The notes under the pieces are model-generated. The model was not told the DNA's origin, ran no database searches, and worked only from the letters and a program-made list of their open reading frames with translations. Shown one piece after another: positions 16,244-24,254 of a DNA stretch of 64,000 nucleotides (position 1 is the first letter of the stretch; each line of letters begins with the position of its first letter). Position numbers and translations under genes: made by a program. The DNA is from DSOI01 sp041394885 (lineage in GTDB: Bacteria; Acidobacteriota; Terriglobia; Bryobacterales; Bryobacteraceae): positions 7,862 to 71,861 of the forward strand of contig JAWKHI010000038.1 of NCBI GenBank assembly GCA_041394885.1. Direction: 5' to 3'.

Positions 16244-16295
16244 GGCGAGAAAGTATAGCAACCGCCTGCCGGGTTGATGCGTAATAGGCATCAGG

Positions 16296-17141
16296 ATGCG
16301 TTTGCTCTCAGCCGTTCTCGTGGTGGCCGCGCTGCGCGCGCAGGACCCGGGCGAAGTGATGCGGCGGATGGCGGAGAACGTGGAGCGAGGAGCGGCCGAG
16401 CGGGTCCGGTGGGTGTACGAGCAAAAGGTGCGGGCGAGCCTGGTGCGTTCGAGCGGCGAGATCTCGCGGTGGGAGAAGCGGGAGTACGCGGTGACGCCAG
16501 GGGCTGAGAAGACAGAAAAGGAGCTGACGGCGTTCGAAGGCGAATACCGGCAAGGCCGCAAGATGTATCCGTACACCGAGCCCGGCCACAAGTACAAAGA
16601 CAGCGACATCGACGGCGAACTGATCGACGATCTGGTGAAGGATCTCGTGAACGACAAGAAGTCCCGCGACGGGATCCCGCATTCGCTGTTTCCGCTTCGG
16701 ACGAAGGATCTGGCGCTTTACCGGTTCGCCGCGGCGGGCGAGGGCGAGCATGAGGGGCGGCGATTTTGGAAGATCGCCTTCGAGCCGGCGGAGAAGCGGG
16801 GCCTTTTCGTGGATTCAGACGAAGATGGTCCGGTACGGCCGTGGAAGGGCGAGGCTTGGGTGGACGCAGAGGAATACCAGCCGGTGCGTATCGTCACCGA
16901 CCTGGCGTACAAGATCCCGTGGGCGGTCCGGACCTTCCTCGGCACCAATCTGCAACAGACAGGCTTTTCGGTGACCTATCAGCGAGTGGCCCCGAACGTA
17001 TGGTTCCCCGTGAGCTACGGGACCGAGTTCAAGGTGAGCGTCGTGTTCTTTTACAAACGGACCATTGCACTGGGAATGGAGAGCACGGACTTTCGCCGTG
17101 CGGAGGCCAATTCCCGGATCGAATTCGATCTGGTACCTTGA
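16296..17141 (+). CDS. Secreted protein of unknown function, possibly LolA-like fold
   Basis: The product is 281 aa with a short signal peptide (MRLLSAVLVVAALRAQ). The rest is largely beta-type with many charged residues (EKREYAVTPGAEKTEKELTAFEGEYR; FWKIAFEPAEKRGLFVDSDEDG; GEAWVDAEEYQPVRIVTDL). A pattern of outer-membrane-lipoprotein-sorting (LolA-like) folds is suggested by the GEAWVD...PVRI stretch and by the late FSVTYQRVAPNVWFPVSYGT. This is a by-eye inference. It ends 7 bp before the fucose-isomerase-like gene. Confidence 0.75.
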   Translation: MRLLSAVLVVAALRAQDPGEVMRRMAENVERGAAERVRWVYEQKVRASLVRSSGEISRWEKREYAVTPGAEKTEKELTAFEGEYRQGRKMYPYTEPGHKYKDSDIDGELIDDLVKDLVNDKKSRDGIPHSLFPLRTKDLALYRFAAAGEGEHEGRRFWKIAFEPAEKRGLFVDSDEDGPVRPWKGEAWVDAEEYQPVRIVTDLAYKIPWAVRTFLGTNLQQTGFSVTYQRVAPNVWFPVSYGTEFKVSVVFFYKRTIALGMESTDFRRAEANSRIEFDLVP

Positions 17142-17148
17142 TCGGAGT

Positions 17149-18738
17149 ATGCCTTCCACCGTTTACATGGCAGCCAACGGAGATCTGCGCCTCTCCGCGA
17201 ATCAGAAGTGCTGGCCGGCGCAGGAGCAAACCGAACGCGCGGTGACCGCGGCCATAGAAAAGCTGGGCTACACCGTGAAGCGGGCGCACGAGTACGACAC
17301 CACAAAGGGCCACGGGTTCATCGACAGCCAGAAGCGCGGCATGGAGGTGTTCCGCACGATCCCGCGCGAGGCTCCGCTGGTGATTGTCGAAGCCGTTTGG
17401 CAGTACAGCCATCATCTGCTGCATGGGCTCTACACTCATGGCGGGCCTATTTTGACGGTGGCCAACTGGAGCGGCCAGTGGCCGGGTCTGGTTGGCATGC
17501 TGAACCTGAACGGGTCACTCACCAAGGCTGGGGTGGACTATGACACGCTGTGGTCAGAAGATTTCACCGATCCGCTGTTTCTCGAAAATCTGGAACGCTG
17601 GCTCGGCGGGGGCCGGGTGACGCACGATCTTTCCCACGTGAAGGCCATCGCGGACGTGGATCTGCCCGCCGATGCGACGGCGGCCGGCGAGCAAGTGGCG
17701 CGGACACTGCGCGATCAGAAGGCGATCATGGGCGTATTCGACGAGGGTGCATGGGCATGTTCAACGCGATCATCCCGGACGAACTGCTCCATCCGACCGG
17801 TGTGTTCAAAGAGCGGCTCTCGCAATCGAGCTTGTACGCGGGGATGCAGACGGTGAGCGACGACGAAGCGCGAGCGGTCCGGGCGTGGCTCGACGCCAAG
17901 GGAATGAGGTTCGAAACGGGGAGCAACGAAGAGTCCGAACTCACCGATGCGCAGATCCACCAGCAGTGCAAGATGTACGTGGCGGCGTTGCGCATCGCGG
18001 ACGAGGTTCGGGTGCGCGACGATCGGCATCCAGTATCAGCAGGGTTTGAAGGACCTTGCCCCGGCGTCTGACCTGGTGGAGGGGCTGCTGAACAATGTAG
18101 ACCGTCCGCCGGTCACGGATGCCGGTGGATCCCGCGTGCTGTACGAAGGCGAAGCGCTGCCGCACTTCAACGAGGTGGACGAATGCGCGGGGCTCGACGG
18201 CCTGCTCACTTACCGGCTGTGGAAATGGCTGGGCTACGATCCGGAGAACACGCTCCACGATGTGCGTTGGGGTGAGCAGTACGGCGACGACTTCGTGTGG
18301 GTGTTCGAGATTTCGGGCGCCGCGCCGCCGCAGCACTTCATCGGCGGATACAGAGGCACGGTGAGCCGGCGGCAGCCGCCGATGTATTTCCGGCTGGGCG
18401 GAGGCACGGTAACCGGGGTGAGCAAACCGGGTGAGATCGTGTGGAGCCGTGTGTGGGTGGATGCGGGTAAGAAGCTGTGCGCCGACGTTGGCCGCGCCAA
18501 GGTGATCGAACTGCCGCGGGAGGAAACGGAGCGGCGATGGCAGGCCACTACACCGCAATGGCCGATCATGCATGCGGTGATCCAGGGCGTGTCCCGGGAT
18601 CAGATGATGGCGCGCCACAAGAGCAACCACATCCAGGTGGCCTACGCGCCGGACGGAGCATCGGCGGACCGCGCGCTGGCGGCGAAGGCGGCCGCGTTCC
18701 GGGAACTGGGGCTGGAAGTGGCCCTGTGCGGCGTGTGA
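17149..18738 (+). pseudogene. Fucose-isomerase-like gene with two compensating frameshifts
   Basis: The conserved protein runs in three pieces: codons from ATG 17149 to about 17745, the -1 frame from about 17746 to 18015, and back in the first frame to the TGA at 18736-18738. The junction at about 17745 should read EGCMGMFNAIIPDELLHP, needing one more base. The second, near 18010, must lose one base to reach CATIGIQYQQGLKDLAPASD. Sequence on both sides is intact and typical of the L-fucose/L-arabinose isomerase fold (EGEALPHFNEVDECAG; MARHKSNHIQVAYA). The restored protein would be about 530 aa. It is either a recent pseudogene or a pair of sequencing errors. Confidence 0.8.
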
Positions 18739-20741
18739 GCCGCTGACACGGCAGACTTCGCCAGACCCGCGCGCCTTGAATCGCACCGTGTCACGAGCAG
18801 GTCCAGAAACGCCGGCATCTCGCCACTGATCAACTCGGCGTCGCAGGCAAGGGTCCGGATGCCATAGCGCTGCTCGAGCAGGAGAGCGTACTTTTCCCAA
18901 CCGGCTTGCACGCCGGCCACAGCGAAATGCGGAATCGGCGAAGGAGCAACGGGACTCCGACGGGGCGCTCCGATGGCTTCGAGGTCCGCCACCAAACCAT
19001 GCAGCGAGGCGCCGATAAAGAGCATGGTGTGCCGGGCCATCAGATCGCCGATCATGACGCCAAGGTCCGGACACTGGGCGCCGCGGTCGTAAAGTTCCTT
19101 GCGCGTCAGCAGAGCCGACTTGGTGGTCCTCAGATCCCCGTAGAGCTTGAAGACGAAGAATCGCCCGTTGCGCGCAGCCGACGATACCCGGCCCGTGGAG
19201 AGATCCGCGATCACCTCGCCGGCGCCGATGCTTTCGACAAGGCGGTCATAGTTGGTGGAGATGGCGCCGCGCAACGGGAGCTTGGCGAGTGCTTCATGGG
19301 AGCGAGAGCGGAGGCAGAAGCGATGGTAGACGCTTTTGTAGTGATCGAGAACGTCCAGCCTCGACAGGAGCGGATTTTGGAGCAAGAGTTCGAGGGCGCG
19401 ATTCGGATCGCCGGATTGGTGCAAGCCCGCGAGCTTCCGGCTCTGGTAGCCGTCGGTCCATCCCGACACCACCGCGGTCTGTAGGAGTTGCGCCACGAAA
19501 TCCGGCCATTGCGGCAGTCCGCTTTGCGCGCTCAGCCCGGCGCCGGCCCACAGGACGCCGCCGTGGAGCGAGATCGCCTCCACGAGTTCCGTGGGCGGAG
19601 GCGGAAGCTGCAACGGTCCCGCGCGGCGATCCTTCATCGAGGCCTTTCGTCCGAACACGGTTTGGAGAGTAAGAAACAAGCCGAGCACGCCCAGGATGAC
19701 TCCGAGGATTCCGAGCGTCTGCGCCAGGCCCATGAGGACCCGCCCGCCCTCATTCAACTGCCGGACCACCGACAGGCGGTGCAAGGAGGTGCCGGATGGT
19801 CCACTGTGGGCCAGGAACTCGCTTGACGCCGCCACGGCGTCAGAATCCGGCTGGGCTTCGGCCAGCAGTGTGCTTTCCGCGCGTGGGTGCAGTTCCCGTA
19901 CGCCGCCGAACTCGCCCACGGCCAGCAGCGTGGAGGTGGGGCTATAGGCAAGCGCGCGAATCCGGCCGGGGGCGCTCGATACTTCGCCCAGATGGTACAC
20001 GACCTGCGATCGCAACAGGGCTACTTGTCCGAGCCCGGCCATTCGCAGTTCGCCCTCACTGCGTGTGGGCCGGGACTCGACGAGCGACAGGGCTCCGGCG
20101 GCGTCCCTCCGGTAGAGAGATACCTTGCCTGCGCTCGCCGAAAGCACCGCGACATAGCCTGGAAGAGCGGCCACCTGATCCACCCTGGCGTCGAGGGAGG
20201 TGATGGCCCACCCGGACCGTCCGGGCATCCATTCGGCCACCTCCCCGTTGGAACGGAACGCCACGATCGCACCGGCCGGAGTCACGTGGACACCACGAAC
20301 GGGAGGGTCGGGGTCGAGCGCGGTGCACGAGGGAGCGGCGCCGTGGCGGGCCACGCAGGCCCGGCCGCCGGTGATCCAGCCCAGTATCTCGCCTCGCGAA
20401 TCGAGCGCCCAGCGGGACGGGTCTGGGGGTGCGCTGGCATCGAATCGCCGTTCGGCCCATTGCCGGCGAACCAGATCGAGAGCATGTACGTGCACGCGAC
20501 CGTCCTGATCGCGGACCGAGGCCAGCAACTCCTTCTCCCGTTCAAGACCGTCGCCGTCCGGGAACCAGAGCCGGGAATAAGCGCCTTCAAAGTGGATTTC
20601 GCCTGAGGCGCTGAGTTTGTCCTCCTCGAAGAAGCGGTGGGCTACCGCCGCCAGGATGATCGCAGCCAGGAGACAGAGCGCGGCGAGGAAGTACACCAGA
20701 CGCTGGGGGATGGTGGAGAGGATTTCCGTGAACACGAACAC
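18642..20741 (-). CDS. Membrane-spanning protein with outer beta-propeller-like domain and cytoplasmic SIR2-like domain
   Basis: The product is 699 aa. A helix at 15-34 (LVYFLAALCLLAAIILAAVA) and another near 335-361 (TLGILGVILGVLGLFLTL) bracket a region (about 45-330) of WD-like strands, probably a propeller outside the membrane. After the second helix comes a SIR2-like fold: the NAD-binding GAGLSAQSGLP (400-410), ISTNYDR with Asn497, FVFKLYGDL, and LFIGASL. In SIR2-type NAD hydrolases the KLHG histidine is catalytic; here it is Tyr534. The C-terminal 45 residues are antisense to the fucose-isomerase-like gene and low complexity, so the original stop may have been earlier. Role and activity are unknown. 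Confidence 0.8.
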   Translation of the reverse strand: MFVFTEILSTIPQRLVYFLAALCLLAAIILAAVAHRFFEEDKLSASGEIHFEGAYSRLWFPDGDGLEREKELLASVRDQDGRVHVHALDLVRRQWAERRFDASAPPDPSRWALDSRGEILGWITGGRACVARHGAAPSCTALDPDPPVRGVHVTPAGAIVAFRSNGEVAEWMPGRSGWAITSLDARVDQVAALPGYVAVLSASAGKVSLYRRDAAGALSLVESRPTRSEGELRMAGLGQVALLRSQVVYHLGEVSSAPGRIRALAYSPTSTLLAVGEFGGVRELHPRAESTLLAEAQPDSDAVAASSEFLAHSGPSGTSLHRLSVVRQLNEGGRVLMGLAQTLGILGVILGVLGLFLTLQTVFGRKASMKDRRAGPLQLPPPPTELVEAISLHGGVLWAGAGLSAQSGLPQWPDFVAQLLQTAVVSGWTDGYQSRKLAGLHQSGDPNRALELLLQNPLLSRLDVLDHYKSVYHRFCLRSRSHEALAKLPLRGAISTNYDRLVESIGAGEVIADLSTGRVSSAARNGRFFVFKLYGDLRTTKSALLTRKELYDRGAQCPDLGVMIGDLMARHTMLFIGASLHGLVADLEAIGAPRRSPVAPSPIPHFAVAGVQAGWEKYALLLEQRYGIRTLACDAELISGEMPAFLDLLVTRCDSRRAGLAKSAVSAAHTPHRATSSPSSRNAAAFAASARSADAPSGA

Positions 20742-20774
20742 CCATCGGAGCCGGCCACCACGCTCAATAGCGCG

Positions 20775-20824
20775 CTTTACAATACACCAGCGCTCCTTTA
20801 CACAATAGGCACCGCCTTTACATT
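20775..20824 (-). repeat. Triple direct repeat CTTTACA, upstream of the SIR2-like gene
   Basis: CTTTACA starts at 20775, 20796 and 20816, that is with 21- and 20-bp periods. The copies extend to CTTTACAAT, CTTTACACAAT and CTTTACATT. They lie 34-83 bp upstream of the minus-strand SIR2-like start (20741), reading TGTAAAG in that direction. The two-helical-turn spacing suggests a regulator binding on one DNA face, or repeated promoter-like elements. No regulator is identified. Confidence 0.5.
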
Positions 20825-20840
20825 GGCGGCGGGCGAGCGG

Positions 20841-22130
20841 TCAGGATTTCACGCGAGTGTAGGGCTTGCGAATGTAATCCTCGGCTTCCTTGGCGCGGTA
20901 GGAACCGGGGGCGTAGGCGACGGCCTTGCGGTAGGCGGCGATCGCCTCGGCACGGCGGCCTTTCATGTCGTAGGTCTGGCCCAAGCGCATCCAGGCGGTG
21001 ACACCGGTGTTGGGATCCAGATCGCTGGCCTTTCCGGTGACGGCGAGGAAGTTCTCGAGGGCGTGATCGAAGTCCCGATACCAGAACTGGATGGTGGCAC
21101 GAAAGTAGAGAATTTTCTCCTGGGACAGGCTGGCATACCCGGGCGTACCGTCGCGCTTGCGGCGCTCGACTTCGGCGACGGCGGCGAGTGCGGCGTCTTT
21201 CTGCCCGAGATCGGAATACATTTGAGCCAACTCGAATCCAAGCAAATAGTTACGTGGATATTTCGCAAGCAATTGCTTAAGAATGGGGACAGCGTCCGCC
21301 GGACGCTTTTCGCGCCGGTAGATGGTGGCGAGCAGAATGGCCGCATCGTCCGCATTGCGCTTTCCAAAGGCGCGCACCTGTCGAAGCGTCTCGATGCCGC
21401 GCTCCTTATCGCCGCGGAACCCTACGACGAAGCCCAACAGACGGTAGTGCCAGGGAAGGCTCCCGACAATGTAGTCATGAGCGCCCTGGGTGAGACGAGC
21501 GTCGACGAAATCGGGATCGAGGGCGGTGACCCTGTCGTGGAGCTTGCGGCTTTCGGTGGCTTGGCGCAGGGCGTCGGTCCAGGCTTTGCGGACCAGAAAG
21601 TCATAGTTGGCGCGCAGGCCGTGGGCCACCCCTTCGTAGTAGAGAGCCCATTTATCGTCAGGGTCCTTGGCCAGGCGTTCCTGGCAGAGCCGGACCGAGG
21701 CGGCAATGGCGGACTCGAATTCGGCGACATCGGCGGGAGAAGGATTCATCTTCTCGCGGCGCAGAAATGCGTTGCCGCCTGTGACCAATTCCGTTTCCAG
21801 GGCGCCTGCGCGGTGCATCTCGCGATAGAGGATTGTCTGCGCAACGTGGTTCCGCCATTGAGGATCGGCCGGGTGAGCGCGGGCCATTTCCCTGAAGATC
21901 CTGAGGGCGGAGTCGAATTCCAGGTTGTAGAAGTGGTCGAAGGCTTCGGCGGCGGAATCGGCCGGTGGCGGAGACAAGGCCGCCAGAGCGGAGACAAGCA
22001 AGGCGAAGACGAGGACGAATGCGGCAAGGCGGCGCACTGGACCCAGTGTAGCCCAGCCCTGACGGACACCCGCCATGGCGGCAATGGGGCGGTGAGGCAA
22101 GAATCGCTTTATCAACTGGATAGACGACAA
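20841..22130 (-). CDS. Secreted TPR-repeat protein
   Basis: The product is 429 aa with a hydrophobic segment (about 35-55, LAAFVLVFALLVSALAAL) that is a signal peptide or anchor. The rest is tetratricopeptide-like helices: AEAFDHFYNLEFDSALRIF, DPDDKWALYYEGVAHGLRANYDF, ADAVPILKQLLAKYPRNYLLGFE, and the last TAWMRLGQTYDMKGRRAEAIAAYRKAV. Such proteins scaffold other periplasmic proteins. No partner is identifiable. It is divergent from the LRR gene, with 68 bp between the starts. Confidence 0.88.
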   Translation of the reverse strand: MSSIQLIKRFLPHRPIAAMAGVRQGWATLGPVRRLAAFVLVFALLVSALAALSPPPADSAAEAFDHFYNLEFDSALRIFREMARAHPADPQWRNHVAQTILYREMHRAGALETELVTGGNAFLRREKMNPSPADVAEFESAIAASVRLCQERLAKDPDDKWALYYEGVAHGLRANYDFLVRKAWTDALRQATESRKLHDRVTALDPDFVDARLTQGAHDYIVGSLPWHYRLLGFVVGFRGDKERGIETLRQVRAFGKRNADDAAILLATIYRREKRPADAVPILKQLLAKYPRNYLLGFELAQMYSDLGQKDAALAAVAEVERRKRDGTPGYASLSQEKILYFRATIQFWYRDFDHALENFLAVTGKASDLDPNTGVTAWMRLGQTYDMKGRRAEAIAAYRKAVAYAPGSYRAKEAEDYIRKPYTRVKS

Positions 22131-22198
22131 TGTCTCAAGTGGAAACGTTACATTTCGCTTGGCGTCCGGAGCGGAACAGGTGTAAAATCGAGGGCGCT

Positions 22199-22723
22199 AT
22201 GTGGATGCAGCAAGGCAACGAAGCAGCCGCAATCGCGGCGATCGAGAAGGGTGGCGGTACCGTGCGGCCGCTGGCTCAGAACGACGAGCGGAAGGAAGTG
22301 AGCTTCTACCTGGCCGGAGAGGCGGTAAAAGACGAACACATTGCCCCGGTGGCGAAGCTGTCGAAAGTGGCGCAACTCCACCTGGGAAAAACGTCCGTCA
22401 CCGACGCGGGCCTGGCGGCGATTCAGGGCCTCACGGATCTGGAACAGCTCCACCTGGAGCACACCAAGATCACCGATGCAGGCCTTGCAAATCTAAAGAA
22501 GCTGACGAAGCTTACCTATCTAAACCTCTACGGCACAGGGGTTACAGACGCCGGACTGGAGAACCTGAAGGGATTGACGAACCTGAAGAACGTCTATCTG
22601 TGGCAGACGAAGGTGACGCCAGAGGGAGCCAAGAAATTGAAGGCTGCGATTCCGGGGTTGGATGTGGTGATGGGTTGGGACCCGGCGCCAGCTGCCGCCG
22701 CCGCGGAACCGAAGAAGCCGTAA
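22199..22723 (+). CDS. Leucine-rich-repeat protein
   Basis: I take ATG 22199 (MWMQQGNEAAAIAAIEKGGG), giving 174 aa. Several repeats follow the pattern TDAGLxxLxxLTxLxxLxLxxT, such as TDLEQLHLEHTKITDAGLANL and LTYLNLYGTGVTDAGLENL. These match the Solibacter/planctomycete-type LRR proteins often named for their VTDAGL repeats. An Ala/Pro tail ends it. No signal peptide is obvious, so its location is uncertain. Function is protein binding at best. Confidence 0.85.
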   Translation: MWMQQGNEAAAIAAIEKGGGTVRPLAQNDERKEVSFYLAGEAVKDEHIAPVAKLSKVAQLHLGKTSVTDAGLAAIQGLTDLEQLHLEHTKITDAGLANLKKLTKLTYLNLYGTGVTDAGLENLKGLTNLKNVYLWQTKVTPEGAKKLKAAIPGLDVVMGWDPAPAAAAAEPKKP

Positions 22724-22730
22724 GGCGCGG

Positions 22731-23129
22731 TCAGCCGGAGAGCCTGGCGCGGCGGCGCGCCCGCAGACGCGCGGCCCGGGCCTGCACCAATTCGCGGCGG
22801 AATTCCGCCCGCCGCACCTCCATCTCATTGAGACCGAAATAGTGGCCGATCTCATGCCATACTGTATCGAGAACCATTTGTTCCAGATGTGCGGGGCTGT
22901 GGGCCATACGTTCGTGCGGCCCCTGGTAGATGACAATGCGGTCCGGCATTGCAAACGGCTCCATCACGCTACGCTGGGGCAAAGGCCTGCCATGATAGAG
23001 GCCGAGGAGGCCAGGACGCGGCGGTTCCGGTTCTACCACGATTGCCACGTTGTCCATGCGGCGGCGATATCGCGCCGGGATGCGGGCTAAGGCGTGCTCA
23101 ACGAGGCGGTCAAATTCCCGGGGACTCAT
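22731..23129 (-). CDS. Minimal zincin metallopeptidase-family protein
   Basis: The product is 132 aa. It matches the small bacterial zinc-dependent metalloprotease-like family (Pfam zincin_1, formerly DUF1025). The metal motif is H92-E-I-G-H96 in VWHEIGHYFGLNE, preceded by a typical RIVIYQGPHERMA stretch. The N-terminal FDRLVEHALARIPARYRRRMDNVAIVVE is the usual family start. Physiological substrates are unknown. It converges on the LRR gene with a 7-bp gap, and its start is 25 bp from the 2Fe-2S gene on the other strand. Confidence 0.9.
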   Translation of the reverse strand: MSPREFDRLVEHALARIPARYRRRMDNVAIVVEPEPPRPGLLGLYHGRPLPQRSVMEPFAMPDRIVIYQGPHERMAHSPAHLEQMVLDTVWHEIGHYFGLNEMEVRRAEFRRELVQARAARLRARRRARLSG

Positions 23130-23154
23130 CTGGTTTTATTGTAGGCAGGAGGAC

Positions 23155-23562
23155 ATGGCACAAGTGGCGAGTGCGCTGGAGCGCGTAGCGCGAGGATTGG
23201 GCATCGGCAAGATCGGGCGGCATATTTTTCTGTGCGCGGACCAGACCAAACCGAAGTGCTCGACGAAAGAAGACAGCAACCTGGCGTGGGAACATTTGAA
23301 GAAGCGGCTGGCTGAGAGCGGAGCCCTCACCGGATCGCCGTGCGTTTACCGGAGCAAGGCGAATTGCCTGCGGGTGTGCGAGCAAGGGCCGATCGCAGTG
23401 GTTTATCCGGAAGGTGTCTGGTACCACTCGGCGCAAGGCGAAGTGCTGGATCGCATCATTGACGAACATCTGATCGGAGGGCAGGTAGTGGAAGAGTACG
23501 CGTTCGCCCGAAGCGCGACGATGCCCGGCCAGGAGACAGCGGGCCAGGAGACGGAAGAATGA
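23155..23562 (+). CDS. Thioredoxin-like 2Fe-2S ferredoxin-domain protein
   Basis: The product is 135 aa from ATG 23155, preceded by a good ribosome binding site (AGGAGGA). It belongs to the (2Fe-2S) ferredoxin family with a thioredoxin-like fold. The ligand cysteines are C27 and C35 (HIFLCADQTKPKCST), C71 and C75 (ANCLRVCEQGP). IAVVYPEGVWY and DRIIDEHLIGGQVVEEY complete the family core. It probably carries electrons. Its stop overlaps the start of cmk by 4 bp, and cmk overlaps lysC, so the three are one unit. Confidence 0.9.
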   Translation: MAQVASALERVARGLGIGKIGRHIFLCADQTKPKCSTKEDSNLAWEHLKKRLAESGALTGSPCVYRSKANCLRVCEQGPIAVVYPEGVWYHSAQGEVLDRIIDEHLIGGQVVEEYAFARSATMPGQETAGQETEE

Positions 23563-24254
23563 GCCGAAGGAGAGTGATCGTGGCCATCGACGGGCCGGGC
23601 GGCGCGGGCAAAAGCACAATCGCGCGGCGGCTGGCTGCACGGCTCGGTTTTCTGTATATCGACACGGGAGCCATGTACCGGGCGGTGGCATTGTGGGCGC
23701 AGCGCAACGGAATCTCGTGGGACGATCCGCTGGCGATGGAACAGATGGCGATTGCGGCGGGAATCGGGCTGGAATCCTCACCGCCGCGAGTGACCCTGAA
23801 CGGGGAAGACGTCACCGAAGCGATCCGAGCTCCGGAGATCTCGCAAGGAGCCTCGAAAGTATCGGCGCTGAGCGGAGTGCGCCGGGCGCTGGTAGCCAAG
23901 CAGCGAGAGATGGCGGCCTACACATCCGTGGTGATGGAAGGCCGCGATATCGGAACGGTGGTGTTTCCGGACGCGGATGTGAAGATCTACCTGGACGCAA
24001 AGCCAGAAGTACGGGCGGACCGCCGAGTGAAGGAACTGGGAGAAAAGTCACCACCGCCGCCGGAAAAGGATCGGGTGCTGGTGGAATTGGAAGAGCGCGA
24101 CAAGAGGGACATGGGCCGGGCGGATTCTCCCCTGCGCCAAGCCGAAGACGCGGACATGGTGGACACAACAGCGCTCAACATCGAGCAGGTGGAGGAAGAG
24201 ATTCTCCGCATCATCCGCCTCAAGACCTCCAACGGGAAGGAATACGAGCGTTGA
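23559..24254 (+). CDS. cmk: Cytidylate kinase
   Basis: The product is 231 aa and makes CDP and dCDP from CMP and dCMP. The P-loop is AIDGPGGAGKSTIARRLA (residues 8-25), followed by the family's FLYIDTGAMYRAVALWA, the DGVxP-type substrate region replaced here by VTLNGEDVTEAIRAPE, and GRDIGTVVFPDADVKIYLDA. The length is normal. It overlaps the 2Fe-2S gene by 4 bp and lysC by 4 bp, so it lies in a tightly coupled three-gene unit. Confidence 0.95.
   Translation: MSRRRVIVAIDGPGGAGKSTIARRLAARLGFLYIDTGAMYRAVALWAQRNGISWDDPLAMEQMAIAAGIGLESSPPRVTLNGEDVTEAIRAPEISQGASKVSALSGVRRALVAKQREMAAYTSVVMEGRDIGTVVFPDADVKIYLDAKPEVRADRRVKELGEKSPPPPEKDRVLVELEERDKRDMGRADSPLRQAEDADMVDTTALNIEQVEEEILRIIRLKTSNGKEYER

Noticed and set aside
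20637..22301. 554-codon plus-strand frame antisense to the TPR gene
   Set aside because: Shadow of the high-GC TPR gene on the minus strand; no family motifs, and its end overlaps the LRR gene.
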